DNA of 64,000 nt from Pandoraea eparura. GTDB taxonomy: Bacteria; Pseudomonadota; Gammaproteobacteria; Burkholderiales; Burkholderiaceae. Position 1 is the first letter of the stretch. Every line of letters begins with the position of its first letter. Location of the stretch: assembly GCF_902459725.1 (NCBI RefSeq), contig NZ_CABPSH010000002.1, positions 744,001 to 808,000 on the forward strand. The letters run 5' to 3'. The translations under genes and the position numbers were made by a program. Positions 11,802 to 19,919 of the stretch are shown piece by piece. The notes beneath the pieces were generated by a model. The model was given only the letters and a program-made list of their open reading frames with translations. It ran no database searches and was not told the DNA's origin.

Positions 11802-12515
11802 CTAACGGGCCGGTGCAGGGGACGGGGTTGGCGCGGGCACTCGATTCATCGCGTCGAGCTTGCCCTGGGCAGCGACGTCGCCCTGGGCGGCGGCCTTTGC
11901 GTACCACAGGCGTGCCCGGCCGAGATCTGGCGTGACGACGCCATAACCCCGCTCGTAGTAGCTCGCCACGATGTACTGCGACGGCAGATCGCCACCGCGC
12001 GCGGCTTTCTCGTACCAGGCGAACGCCGTCTTGTAATCCCTGGGCACGCCGCGTCCGATGAAATACTCGTTGGCGATGGCCGCCTGCGCCTGCACGTGGC
12101 CTTGCTTCGCCGCCTTTTCGTACCAGAGATTGGCCTGGGGAATCGATTTGCCGACGACATAGCCGTCGTCGAACATCTTGCCGTAGACATATTGCGCCTG
12201 GGTCATGCCCGCGTTCGCGGCGCGTTCGAGCCACTGCACCGCGCCGCTCGGATCGGGCGTACCGCCCTCGCCGTTGAGCAGCATCATGGCGTAGTCGAAT
12301 TGGGCGAGACGATTGCCCTGCTCGGCCGCCCGGCGGAACTCGCCGAGCGCCTGCGACTGCTGGCCCGCCTCGTAGTGCTGCACGGCTTGATCGGTCAGCG
12401 CCTGGGCCGGGGCCTGTGCGGCGGCTACGGCATAGGGAATCGGTTGGCACGCCGTGCCCACCAGCGTGGCGGCGACACCGGCAAGCAACCGGCGCATGGC
12501 GTAAGACATCGACAT
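11802..12515 (-). CDS. Sel1-like repeat protein, exported
   Basis: A 237-residue protein with an N-terminal signal sequence (MRRLLAGVAATLVGTACQ) followed by about four or five Sel1-type helical repeats between residues 50 and 215. Their signature is A..W.(E/Y)KAA..G...AQ, as in AVQWLERAANAGMTQAQ and NLWYEKAAKQGHVQAQ. Such proteins are usually periplasmic scaffolds. The GTAC is a weak lipobox, so soluble export with cleavage after AVAAAQA is equally possible. The ATG at 12515 has an excellent AGGAGG site; upstream in-frame codons are ignored for that reason. The C-terminus is a Pro/Ala tail. Confidence 0.85.
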   Translation of the reverse strand: MSMSYAMRRLLAGVAATLVGTACQPIPYAVAAAQAPAQALTDQAVQHYEAGQQSQALGEFRRAAEQGNRLAQFDYAMMLLNGEGGTPDPSGAVQWLERAANAGMTQAQYVYGKMFDDGYVVGKSIPQANLWYEKAAKQGHVQAQAAIANEYFIGRGVPRDYKTAFAWYEKAARGGDLPSQYIVASYYERGYGVVTPDLGRARLWYAKAAAQGDVAAQGKLDAMNRVPAPTPSPAPAR

Positions 12516-12665
12516 GGCGAACCTCCTGAGACAGGCGTTGGACGTATTGTGCGCCAAATGGAAAAGACGCGCCGGCACGCCCGTTCGCCCCGGCCATCGC
12601 TGTGTCGCCGTGACGCTGTGCCTCCGTGTCGCCGCGCCTACGCTGTGCACCGCGTCCGCCAACGC

Positions 12666-12695
12666 AAAAGCCCCGGCACGCTGGCCAGGGCCTTT
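12666..12695 (-). terminator. Terminator after the DsrE-like gene
   Basis: On the minus strand a 12-bp stem with two G-U pairs (AAAGGCCCTGGC / GCCGGGGCTTTT) and a 6-nt loop. It ends in TTTT and lies 22 bases past the stop of the DsrE-like gene. Confidence 0.7.
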
Positions 12696-12716
12696 GTGTC
12701 GTGGAAGACGGCCGAC

Positions 12717-13139
12717 TTACGGCTTGATGTACGCGTACCCCTTCTGCTGCAAGCGCGTGATTTCGACCACACCCGACGGCGTAAAGTCCGCGTCGAGCAC
12801 GAACTGGTCCTTCTTCAGGTTGCGCTGCTTCATCGTGATTTCGCATACCTCGAACTTGACGCCGCGCGCATGCAACGCCGAGATCAGCGGTCCGACGGTC
12901 GCGGCATCCTTGTAATTCTCCATCAGAAAGTCAACGCCTTTGGCATGCGCGACGACCACGACGTCGGTATCCGGCACCGTATCGAGTTGGTTGCGAACAT
13001 TGCGCAACGCGGCCAGCGCCTGTTGCTCGGCGTCGTTGATGTGATACACGACCTTGTCGCGGGCGAACGCCTGCGTGGCGGGCGCGGCGAATGCCGTGAA
13101 CAGGAATGCGGCCAGCAAGCCGCGCAGCAGCGTCTTCAT
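12717..13139 (-). CDS. DsrE-family periplasmic protein
   Basis: A 140-residue protein with a cleavable signal peptide (MKTLLRGLLAAFLFTAFAAPATQAFA) and a DsrE/DsrF/TusD-like alpha-beta fold: KVVYHINDAEQQALAALRNVRNQL, DVVVVAHAKGVDFL, then LHARGVKFEVCEITMKQRNL. The single mature cysteine (in FEVCEITM) is at the position often conserved in such proteins. The family contains sulfur-relay and sulfur-trafficking proteins; a periplasmic sulfur or redox role is an inference only. It appears to be transcribed alone, between its own terminator and an unusual intergenic region. Confidence 0.85.
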   Translation of the reverse strand: MKTLLRGLLAAFLFTAFAAPATQAFARDKVVYHINDAEQQALAALRNVRNQLDTVPDTDVVVVAHAKGVDFLMENYKDAATVGPLISALHARGVKFEVCEITMKQRNLKKDQFVLDADFTPSGVVEITRLQQKGYAYIKP

Positions 13140-13177
13140 TGATGGAGTCCCCTATGGATTACATGGTGCCAGCCGCA

Positions 13178-13564
13178 TCATAGCGCGTCGGCCCGCCGCG
13201 GCGCATGGCTCGAGGATGGCACGCCGGGCACCGCGTCCCGCGCCGAATATGGCGGCGGCGCCTCCCATGCCGCGTCGGTCTGCGTTGTCGCGTCGGCGCA
13301 GACGGCTCGCCCCTCTTGTGGCGGAACCGACAGCAGCGCTCGGCCCGCGGCTCGCGAACTCGCGAAATCGTCCCGGAAATCGCCGTGATCGAGCGGCGGT
13401 GCGCCGGGCCGCCACCGAGGGAACACGGCAGCCACCGGTCGATTGGCCACCTGCTCGAGGGCGTGCAGATTACCTTGCGAATCTCGCCGCCGCATCGCGA
13501 CGAGCTGCACCAAGGGCTGCGAGTTCTGCGCAATCACGTCGCTGCTCGCTGAAATTCTTGCCAT
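13178..13564 (-). CDS. Small unknown ORF directly after a terminator
   Basis: An open frame of 128 codons starting MARISASSDVIAQNSQPL. I recognise no family. In favour of a gene are the AGGAG ribosome site six bases before the ATG and a natural-looking, non-repetitive first 60 residues. Against it are the proline/alanine/arginine-rich second half and the general openness of GC-rich frames. The ribosome site lies only about ten bases past the T-tract of the terminator that ends the que transcript, so expression would need read-through or a promoter overlapping the hairpin. Confidence 0.35.
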   Translation of the reverse strand: MARISASSDVIAQNSQPLVQLVAMRRRDSQGNLHALEQVANRPVAAVFPRWRPGAPPLDHGDFRDDFASSRAAGRALLSVPPQEGRAVCADATTQTDAAWEAPPPYSARDAVPGVPSSSHAPRRADAL

Positions 13565-13580
13565 GCCAACTCCTGAAAAT

Positions 13581-13611
13581 AAAAAACCCGCCAGACTCGA
13601 GATCTGGCGGG
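13581..13611 (-). terminator. Rho-independent terminator downstream of queD
   Basis: On the minus strand a perfect 9-bp stem (CCCGCCAGA / TCTGGCGGG) with a 7-nt loop, followed by TTTTTTATTTT. It lies about 235 bases beyond queD and immediately ahead of the small unknown ORF. Confidence 0.9.
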
Positions 13612-13770
13612 TGGAAACTGTCGGTCATGTCGCGACCGGTGGTCGTCGAATTCGGCGGCGGAGTATCGAATTTGTCGCGTCGTGGGCATCATCCCAGCCC
13701 GGACGAACGTCATGGATGCCCATTCACATCGATCAAAGCGCCAGCCAAACGCCGCGCAGACGGCGGTTGG

Positions 13771-13813
13771 CGGTGGTCGAAGGTAGTCGAAGGTGGTCGA
13801 AGGTCGTTGAAGG
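13771..13813. repeat. Short tandem repeat, 10-bp period, four copies
   Basis: Consecutive units GGTGGTCGAA, GGTAGTCGAA, GGTGGTCGAA, GGTCGTTGAA, then GG. Four imperfect copies of a 10-base unit in the queD 3' region. Confidence 0.9.
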
Positions 13814-13845
13814 CGGCAAATGGCAGGCGATGGCGCAAGGGCAAA

Positions 13846-14289
13846 TTACGCCGTGACTTCCGACCAGCAGTTCGGCGTTTCGTACAGGCGCAGGCGCACC
13901 AAGCGCAAGTCGCGGCCGTAGTGCGCGTCGAAGACATGGCTCAGCGTGTCGAAGGCCACCGCCGCCAGATTCTCGACGGTCGGCACGCGATCGAAGACCA
14001 CCGTCTTGTGGTCGGGCATCGTCTCGAGAAAATTGCGCACCGCCGTGTCGCCTTCATAGACGAGGAACGCATGGTCCCACACCGACACGAGATGCTCGTT
14101 GGCCAGCGCTTTCACGTCGGCAAAGTCCATCACCATGCCGTTGTCGGACGCGCCGCTCTCGCGGCTCACTTCGCCCGCGAGCGTGATCTCGAGCACGTAG
14201 CGATGCCCGTGCAGATTGCGGCACTGGCTTCGGTGATCGGGAATGCGGTGGCCCGCATCGAATTCGAGTTTCCGGGTAATCGTAATCAC
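13846..14289 (-). CDS. queD: 6-carboxy-5,6,7,8-tetrahydropterin synthase
   Basis: Converts 7,8-dihydroneopterin triphosphate to 6-carboxytetrahydropterin, the first committed step to preQ0 and queuosine. The 147-residue protein has the zinc histidines H14 (DAGHRI), H27 and H29 (NLHGHRY) and the catalytic cysteine C23, as in QueD/PTPS enzymes. It is last of queC-queE-queD, starting nine bases past queE. Confidence 0.96.
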   Translation of the reverse strand: MITITRKLEFDAGHRIPDHRSQCRNLHGHRYVLEITLAGEVSRESGASDNGMVMDFADVKALANEHLVSVWDHAFLVYEGDTAVRNFLETMPDHKTVVFDRVPTVENLAAVAFDTLSHVFDAHYGRDLRLVRLRLYETPNCWSEVTA

Positions 14290-14298
14290 AGCAACGGC

Positions 14299-14934
14299 TC
14301 AGGGAATATTCAGGTATTTGTGCGTCTGCATCGACAACGACCAGCGCGGATGCGCCTTGCAATAGTCGATGGCCAACTTCGTATTGGTGTCGCGCAGGGG
14401 TCCGTCCATCGGCTGGAGGTAGAAGTGCTGGAAATCGAGCGCCTCGTAATCGGTCAGGCGCTGGCGATCCTGCGGCACCACGACTTTCAGCTCGTCGCCA
14501 CGCGTGACGATCAGCTCGGCATCGGCCTTCGGGCTCACGCATACCCAGTCGATCCCCGCGGGGACGGCTTGCGTGCCGTTGGTCTCCACCGCAATGCGGA
14601 AATCCTCGGCATGCAGCGCGTCAATGAGCGCCGCGTCGAGCTGCAGCAGCGGCTCACCGCCGGTGCACACGACGAACCGGTGTGCGCGGTCGCCCGCCGG
14701 CCACAACGCCGCGATCTGCGCCACGAGATCGGCCGGCGTGCGGTACTTGCCGCCAAGCTCGCCGTCGGTGCCGATAAAGTCGGTGTCGCAGAACTGGCAG
14801 ACGGCGTCCGCGCGGTCCTCTTCGCGGCCGGTCCACAGGTTGCATCCTGCAAACCGGCAGAACACCGCCGGGCGTCCGGCGTTGGCGCCCTCGCCCTGCA
14901 AGGTGTAGAAGATTTCCTTTACCGCGTACGTCAT
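14299..14934 (-). CDS. queE: 7-carboxy-7-deazaguanine synthase (radical SAM)
   Basis: Rearranges 6-carboxytetrahydropterin to 7-carboxy-7-deazaguanine. The 211-residue protein has a TLQGEGANAGRPAVFCRFAGC start and an iron-sulfur cluster motif with C31, C46 and C49 (CX14CX2C), the expanded form known for one QueE subgroup rather than the classic CX3CX2C. It lies between queC and queD. Confidence 0.96.
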   Translation of the reverse strand: MTYAVKEIFYTLQGEGANAGRPAVFCRFAGCNLWTGREEDRADAVCQFCDTDFIGTDGELGGKYRTPADLVAQIAALWPAGDRAHRFVVCTGGEPLLQLDAALIDALHAEDFRIAVETNGTQAVPAGIDWVCVSPKADAELIVTRGDELKVVVPQDRQRLTDYEALDFQHFYLQPMDGPLRDTNTKLAIDYCKAHPRWSLSMQTHKYLNIP

Positions 14935-14955
14935 GGTATCTCGATTCTCCCGGGA

Positions 14956-15693
14956 TCAGGCCGCGCCGCGATGCTGATCGTGATGGCGCGCGCGCCACTG
15001 CTCGTAGCCGCGCTGGCGCAATTGGCACGCCGGACATTCGCCGCACCCGTAGCCCCACGCATGCAGCACGCTGCGCTCGCCCAGATAGCACGTGTGCGTG
15101 TCTTCGCGCACCGTCTCGACCAGCACGTCGCCACCCAGGTCCTGTGCCATCTGCCACGTGTCGGCCTTGTCGATCCACATCAGCGGCGTCTCGACGATAA
15201 AGCGCTGGTCCATGCCCAGATTGAGCGCGACCTGCAGCGCCTTCATGGTGTCGTCGCGGCAGTCGGGATAGCCCGAGAAATCCGTCTCGCACATGCCGCC
15301 GACCAGCACGCGCAAACCGCGTCGATAGGCAATGGTCGCACCAATCGTCAGGAACAGCAGATTCCGGCCCGGCACGAAGGTGTTCGGCAGATGGTTCGCC
15401 GCCATCGCGATCGTGGTCTCACGCGTGAGCGACGTCTCGCTGATCTGGCCCAGGATCGACAGGTCGATCATATGGTCGTCGCCCAGACGCGGCGCCCACT
15501 GCGGAAAACGCACCCGCAGCTTGGCCAACACGTCGGTGCGGCATTCCAGCTCCACGCTGTGGCGCTGGCCGTAATCGAAGCCCAGCGTCTCGACGCGCGC
15601 ATAGCGCGACAGCGCCCACGCGAGGCAGGTGGTCGAATCCTGTCCACCGGAGAACAGGACCAGAGCGGAATCGGTGCTTGTCGTCATGATCAT
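14956..15693 (-). CDS. queC: 7-cyano-7-deazaguanine (preQ0) synthase
   Basis: ATP-dependent conversion of 7-carboxy-7-deazaguanine to preQ0. The 245-residue protein has the PP-loop SGGQDSTT at about residues 15-22 and a C-terminal zinc site with four cysteines ([22 protein letters not shown]). Two in-frame ATG codons (15693 and 15687) are possible starts and neither has a strong ribosome site. It is first gene of the cluster. QueF is not in the window. Confidence 0.96.
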   Translation of the reverse strand: MIMTTSTDSALVLFSGGQDSTTCLAWALSRYARVETLGFDYGQRHSVELECRTDVLAKLRVRFPQWAPRLGDDHMIDLSILGQISETSLTRETTIAMAANHLPNTFVPGRNLLFLTIGATIAYRRGLRVLVGGMCETDFSGYPDCRDDTMKALQVALNLGMDQRFIVETPLMWIDKADTWQMAQDLGGDVLVETVREDTHTCYLGERSVLHAWGYGCGECPACQLRQRGYEQWRARHHDQHRGAA

Positions 15694-15867
15694 GCGCTAG
15701 CAGTATCGCCCTCGCCGTCAGGACGACGGGGGCCGGGGCACGCGCTGGCGGCCGCCCTTCAGGCAGCCCACGTGCGGGATATGTCACGCGATTGTGAACC
15801 GCGACGCCCCGTGTTGCTATGGCCGGGACGTGATACCCATCATCGGGCAGCGTTTTCGTTCAAACGC

Positions 15868-15897
15868 AAAAAGGGCTTGCGATATGCGCAAGCCCTT
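15868..15897 (-). terminator. Terminator after tRNA-Phe
   Basis: On the minus strand an 11-bp perfect stem (AAGGGCTTGCG / CGCAAGCCCTT) with a 5-nt loop, followed by a T-run. It begins seven bases past the encoded CCA end. Confidence 0.9.
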
Positions 15898-15903
15898 CGA
15901 ATT

Positions 15904-15979
15904 TGGTGGCCTGGGTCGGAATCGAACCAACGACACGCGGATTTTCAATCCGCTGCTCTACCAACTGAGCTACCGGGCC
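15904..15979 (-). tRNA. tRNA-Phe (anticodon GAA)
   Basis: A full 76-base cloverleaf with encoded CCA: D-arm containing AGCTCAGTTGGTAGAGC, anticodon stem GCGGA/TCCGC around loop TTGAAAA, and T-arm with GGTTCGATTCC. The anticodon GAA reads Phe codons. The acceptor stem GGCCCGG/CCAGGCC has a C-A mismatch at pair 5-68. It has its own promoter and terminator. Confidence 0.98.
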
Positions 15980-15990
15980 AAGAGAAAGCG

Positions 15991-16019
15991 ATTATAGAGA
16001 CTGCAGACATTTCGCGCAA
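15991..16019 (-). promoter_or_regulatory. Sigma70-type promoter for tRNA-Phe
   Basis: On the minus strand, TTGCGC (16014-16019), a 17-base spacer and a perfect TATAAT (15991-15996), eleven bases ahead of the mature tRNA 5' end. Confidence 0.85.
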
Positions 16020-16049
16020 GCCCCTCGTCGAAAAAATCTGCAGGAAAGC

Positions 16050-16083
16050 GGCATGGCAGCGCACCTGAGCGCGCCGCCATGCC
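16050..16083 (-). terminator. Terminator-like hairpin after the NtrX-like gene
   Basis: On the minus strand GGCATGGC pairs with GCCATGCC, with an inner GC-rich extension. Only a short T-run (CTTTCC) follows, so efficiency is uncertain. It lies directly past the stop codon and ends the def-to-ntrX gene string. Confidence 0.5.
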
Positions 16084-16084
16084 A

Positions 16085-16825
16085 TCACGTCTTGCTCTTC
16101 GAGAGTTCCACGCCCAGTTGCTTGAGCTTGCGATACAGGTGAGTGCGCTCCAGCCCGGTCTTCTCGGCCACACGCGTCATGCTGCCGTGCTCCTTGGCCA
16201 GATGGTAGGCGAAGTAGGCACGCTCGAACGCATCGCGCGCCTCGCGCAGCGGAACATCGAATGAGATGTCGCCTGACATGCCGGCCACCGCGCCCGCAGC
16301 GGCGCCCTCAAGATCGTGGGCACCGAGCGAGGCATGGTGCAGGGCGGAGCCGTTCAGGCCCGCGCCCGCGTGGCGCGGCTCGCTCTCGCCAAAGACGCCC
16401 GCGTCCGGCGCGTCGTCGTCGGCTTCGAACGCGCTGGGCGCACCGCCCGACGCATCGCGCTTGCCGCGCGCAAGCCCCTGCTCCACCGCCTGCAACAGCT
16501 TCTGCAAGGCGATGGGCTTTTCGAGGAAATTGAGTGCCCCGATTTTGGTCGCCTCGACGGCGGTATCGATCGTGGCGTGGCCCGACATCATGATCACGGG
16601 CATCGTCAGCAACTGCTGCGCCGCCCACTCTTTGAGCAACGTTACGCCGTCGGTATCGGGCATCCAGATATCGAGCAGCACGAGATCGGGGGTGTGCGCG
16701 GCGCGGAAGGCGCGCGCCTCCTGCGCGTTCTCCGCAACTTCCACGACATGCCCCTCGTCGCTCAGAATCTCGGAGAGCAGCTCCCGGATCCCCATTTCGT
16801 CGTCCACCACCAAAATGGTTGCCAT
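16085..16825 (-). CDS. NtrX-like response regulator without AAA+ domain
   Basis: A 246-residue DNA-binding response regulator. The receiver domain occupies residues 1-120 (ILVVDDE with acidic pocket, LLDIWMPDTDG phospho-acceptor Asp near 52, MSGHA, EKPI). A low-complexity linker (about 125-190) replaces the central sigma54-activating AAA+ domain of normal NtrX. The C-terminus is a Fis-type helix-turn-helix (MTRVAEKTGLERTHLYRKLKQLGV). It therefore probably binds DNA but cannot remodel sigma54 polymerase. The gene starts directly on the kinase stop codon (TAAATG), so the two are a unit. Confidence 0.9.
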   Translation of the reverse strand: MATILVVDDEMGIRELLSEILSDEGHVVEVAENAQEARAFRAAHTPDLVLLDIWMPDTDGVTLLKEWAAQQLLTMPVIMMSGHATIDTAVEATKIGALNFLEKPIALQKLLQAVEQGLARGKRDASGGAPSAFEADDDAPDAGVFGESEPRHAGAGLNGSALHHASLGAHDLEGAAAGAVAGMSGDISFDVPLREARDAFERAYFAYHLAKEHGSMTRVAEKTGLERTHLYRKLKQLGVELSKSKT

Positions 16826-19177
16826 TTACGCTACCTTCGTGTGTTCTGCCGGCTTGTTGCGCGACAGTTCCTGGTCGTCAGCCAATTGAGTAAACAAGAT
16901 CGAAATCTGTGCGCCTGCACTGCCTTCGCCCTCGGGTAAGGACCGGTTGCGAATGTCGATGCGCGCGTGATGCTCGTCGACGATCTTCTTGACCATCGCC
17001 AGCCCGAGCCCGGTGCCCTTCGACTTCGTCGTCACGTAGGGCTCGAATGCGCGGGTCAGAATGCGCGCCGGGAAGCCCGGCCCGTTGTCCGTGATCGTCA
17101 AGCGCACTGCCGTGCGTTTCGGTTCACCGGGATGCATATCCGTTCCTGCGTATTCTACTGTCTTCGTTTCCACCGTGATAAGAGGGTTTTCGGTCGCGCT
17201 GACGGCGTCTTGAGCATTCTGCAGCAGATTATGAATAACCTGGCGCAATTGCGTCGAGTCGCCGCGAATCTCCGGCAGGCCCGCGTCCAGATACGGACGA
17301 ATCGCGCCGCGCCCTTCCTCCACCCCATATAACGTCAGCACCTCGCCGATCAACTCGTTGAGTTGCAGCGAATGCATGATCGCCGGCGGCAGACGCGCGT
17401 AGTCGCGGAAATCGTCGACCATGCGCTTCATGGCCGCCACCTGGTTCACGATGGTCGTCGCGCCGCGGCGCAGCACTTCGGCATCGGCCGGCGGCAGCTT
17501 GTCGGACAACTTCATTTGCAGCCGCTCGGCGGAGAGCTGAATCGGCGTGAGCGGATTCTTGATCTCATGCGCCAGACGCCGCGCCACCTCGGCCCATGCG
17601 ACCGAACGCTGGGCCGAAATCACGTCGCTGATATCGTCGAACACCACGACGTAGCCACCGCCGGCACGCGTCGGCACCCCGGCCACCGCGACCATCGGCT
17701 CGGGCAGATGCGAGCCGCGCACGAGCAGCGTGACGGCATCCGTCTCGCCCGGCAGCGTCAGGCCGATCTGCTGTTGCCAGTGCCCCCCCGGACCGAGATC
17801 GGCGTTCGCGTCGCGATCAGCGAACGCACGACGCAACGTCTCGCCGAACTCCACGAGCGCCGGAATATTCGCCGGCGAGCGGTTAAGCTCGCCCTGGAAG
17901 CTCTGCTTGAAGATGCGCTCGGCACCGGCATTGGCGGTCGTCAGACGGAAGTCGCGATCGAACACGAACACGCCGGCCGTCAGGCTGGACAGAATACTCT
18001 CCAGGTGCGCCTTCGAACTTTCGAGCGCGAGCCGGTTGCGCTCGACCGTGGCGCGCGCGTCGGACAACTGGCGCGTCATGGCATTGAACGCCTGCGTGAG
18101 GAAGCCGAGTTCGTCGTTGGTACGCACCTCCCCCTTCGGCGACAGGTCACCGGCCGCGACTTCCTGCGTACCGCGCGCGAGCAGGAAGAGCGGTCGCGCG
18201 AGCTGGTTGCCGAGCGCCAGCGCGAGCATCATCGCCACGAACGTGGCGAGAAACAGCGATAGCGTCAGTGTGCCGATGTACATCTTGCGAAGGCCCGTGC
18301 GGCCAAGCGCCTTCTCCTGGTATTCGCGATAGGCGCTCTGCACCGCCTCGGCGTTCTGCGCCAGATTGGCCGGCACCAGTTGCGTGACTTGCAGGAAACG
18401 CTCTTCGTCCTGCAACGACGAGGTGTACCCCGAGGGGATGCGGATCACCACGCGCCAGCGCAGTTGATCTTTCGCCTGGTGCCTGTCGTAGCCCTCGCTG
18501 CCGCCTTCGATGGCCGTGTAGCCGCGCGACTGCGTGCGGGCCTGACGCAGCATGAGCGGCGTTGGCAGATCCGGCACCAGCGCATTGAAGTTGCCCGAGG
18601 CCGACGCGAGCACACGCCCGTTGCCGTCGACGATGGTGGCGTCCTGCAGGCCAAACTGGTCGCGCATGCGCAGCAGGGTGAGCGTTCCGCCCTTCTCGCC
18701 TCGCGACGCGAGGTTGTCGGCCACGAGCTGCGCCTTTGCGCTGAGATCCGACAAACCATTGTTCAGGATGGCGCGGCCCAGTTCGAGCCCGGAATCGAGC
18801 GCGGTCTCGACGCGCACGTCGAACCACGACTCGATGCTGCGCGAGACGAACTGCAGCGACACGAGGTAGATGATGCCGCCCGGCAGCACGCCCACCAGTG
18901 CGAAGAAGATCGCCAGTTTGGCGAGGAGTCGCGTGCCGAAGCGTCGCTGGCGCAGGCGCGCGAGAATAATCCAGACGAGCGCGCCGACGATAAAGACAAA
19001 GATGAACGCCACTGCGATATTCGCGGTGTAGAGCAGCGAATAGTAGCGATCGAAAAATTCGGTATTGGCCGACGCGAGCGCCAGCAGGCCGAACAGCCCG
19101 ATGGCGACGAGCGCCATCGTGACGATCAGCGTGCGAATGACGATGTGCTTGAGCAGGCTGCCGCCATTATTTGACAC
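16826..19177 (-). CDS. NtrY-like membrane sensor histidine kinase
   Basis: A 783-residue inner-membrane kinase. It has about three membrane segments in the first 100 residues, a large extracytoplasmic region, another membrane helix near residue 310, a HAMP domain, a PAS domain, a HisKA domain with phospho-accepting His in RLAHEIKNPLTPIQLSAERL, and a HATPase domain (DNGPGFP, KGTGLGLAMVKKIV). Layout and neighbour match NtrY. I chose the GTG at 19177, which overlaps the upstream DUF4390 gene by 11 bases; a longer frame upstream is not family-like. The signal sensed is unknown; nitrogen or redox control is known for NtrYX relatives. Confidence 0.93.
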   Translation of the reverse strand: MSNNGGSLLKHIVIRTLIVTMALVAIGLFGLLALASANTEFFDRYYSLLYTANIAVAFIFVFIVGALVWIILARLRQRRFGTRLLAKLAIFFALVGVLPGGIIYLVSLQFVSRSIESWFDVRVETALDSGLELGRAILNNGLSDLSAKAQLVADNLASRGEKGGTLTLLRMRDQFGLQDATIVDGNGRVLASASGNFNALVPDLPTPLMLRQARTQSRGYTAIEGGSEGYDRHQAKDQLRWRVVIRIPSGYTSSLQDEERFLQVTQLVPANLAQNAEAVQSAYREYQEKALGRTGLRKMYIGTLTLSLFLATFVAMMLALALGNQLARPLFLLARGTQEVAAGDLSPKGEVRTNDELGFLTQAFNAMTRQLSDARATVERNRLALESSKAHLESILSSLTAGVFVFDRDFRLTTANAGAERIFKQSFQGELNRSPANIPALVEFGETLRRAFADRDANADLGPGGHWQQQIGLTLPGETDAVTLLVRGSHLPEPMVAVAGVPTRAGGGYVVVFDDISDVISAQRSVAWAEVARRLAHEIKNPLTPIQLSAERLQMKLSDKLPPADAEVLRRGATTIVNQVAAMKRMVDDFRDYARLPPAIMHSLQLNELIGEVLTLYGVEEGRGAIRPYLDAGLPEIRGDSTQLRQVIHNLLQNAQDAVSATENPLITVETKTVEYAGTDMHPGEPKRTAVRLTITDNGPGFPARILTRAFEPYVTTKSKGTGLGLAMVKKIVDEHHARIDIRNRSLPEGEGSAGAQISILFTQLADDQELSRNKPAEHTKVA

Positions 19178-19919
19178 GGGCGGCTCCGGGCGGCAGCGCC
19201 GCACTGAAGGCGAGCGGCAGGGTGCCCCTCAGACGGAACGCGTGATTCGGGGCGTCGACGGCCACGCTCGCGGCCACGATCGGTGTCGCAGGCACGAGGG
19301 TCGACGTTGACGCCGACGCCGGCGGCGCAGGCGTGAACAGGAAGCGCGCCCAGTCGGAGCTGAGATTCCAGTCGCGATTGTTCACGGCGTCGATCTGGAA
19401 CGGCTTGGGCATCAAGGCATTGTCGAGCCGCATGCGCACCGAGGCCTGATACTGCGTGCCCGGCTTGACGACACCCTTGTCGATGACGCGCCAACCGCTC
19501 ACATTGCGCACGAGCGCGAGCGCGTCGCGCAACGAGGCGAAGCCGAGTTGCAGTCCGCCATTGCTGCTGTTGCCGTTGTTGCTGGAGACGCGATACTGAC
19601 GCGTGAGCGGCTGGAACCACAACCGCACGCTCTGCGAGGTGCTCACGACCTTCTCGTCGAACCAGTACCAGCGCGAGCGGGTGAGTTCGAAGTCGGTCGT
19701 GAAATACAGCGAGATGCCGCGATTGACCGCATCTTCCAGGCTACTGTTGAGTTCGAAGGCAAAGCGCGCATCGAGCGTCCAGCCACCCTCGGACGGTTCG
19801 AGCCGGGCTTCACGCACCTGGATGTCATTGTCGGCACGCGCGGGCGCAGCAAAGCCGAGCGCAAAAACGCACAGCAGCAGCGGCAGCAAACTGGTCAGTA
19901 GCCGTTGGGAGAAAGTCAC
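19167..19919 (-). CDS. DUF4390 domain protein, exported
   Basis: A 250-residue protein with a signal peptide (RLLTSLLPLLLCVFALGFAAPARA) and a beta-rich mature part (NDIQVREARLEPSEGGWTLDARFAFELNSSLEDAVNRGI), matching the betaproteobacterial DUF4390 family of unknown function. It overlaps rsmB by 4 bases and the NtrY-like kinase by 11. It therefore sits inside a tightly coupled rsmB-DUF4390-ntrY-ntrX string, and a role in feeding a periplasmic signal to the kinase is possible but not shown. Confidence 0.9.
   Translation of the reverse strand: MTFSQRLLTSLLPLLLCVFALGFAAPARADNDIQVREARLEPSEGGWTLDARFAFELNSSLEDAVNRGISLYFTTDFELTRSRWYWFDEKVVSTSQSVRLWFQPLTRQYRVSSNNGNSSNGGLQLGFASLRDALALVRNVSGWRVIDKGVVKPGTQYQASVRMRLDNALMPKPFQIDAVNNRDWNLSSDWARFLFTPAPPASASTSTLVPATPIVAASVAVDAPNHAFRLRGTLPLAFSAALPPGAARVK

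Larger units (their letters stand above)
13140..13845. other. Long region between the DsrE-like gene and queD
   Basis: About 700 bases with no recognised gene. It holds a candidate small ORF (13178-13564, minus), a strong minus-strand terminator (13581-13611), and a 10-bp-period tandem repeat (13771-13813). Confidence 0.6.

Noticed and set aside
13054-16068. A 1004-codon plus-strand frame across the que genes and the tRNA
   Set aside because: It runs antisense to queD, queE, queC and tRNA-Phe and has no domain-like sequence.
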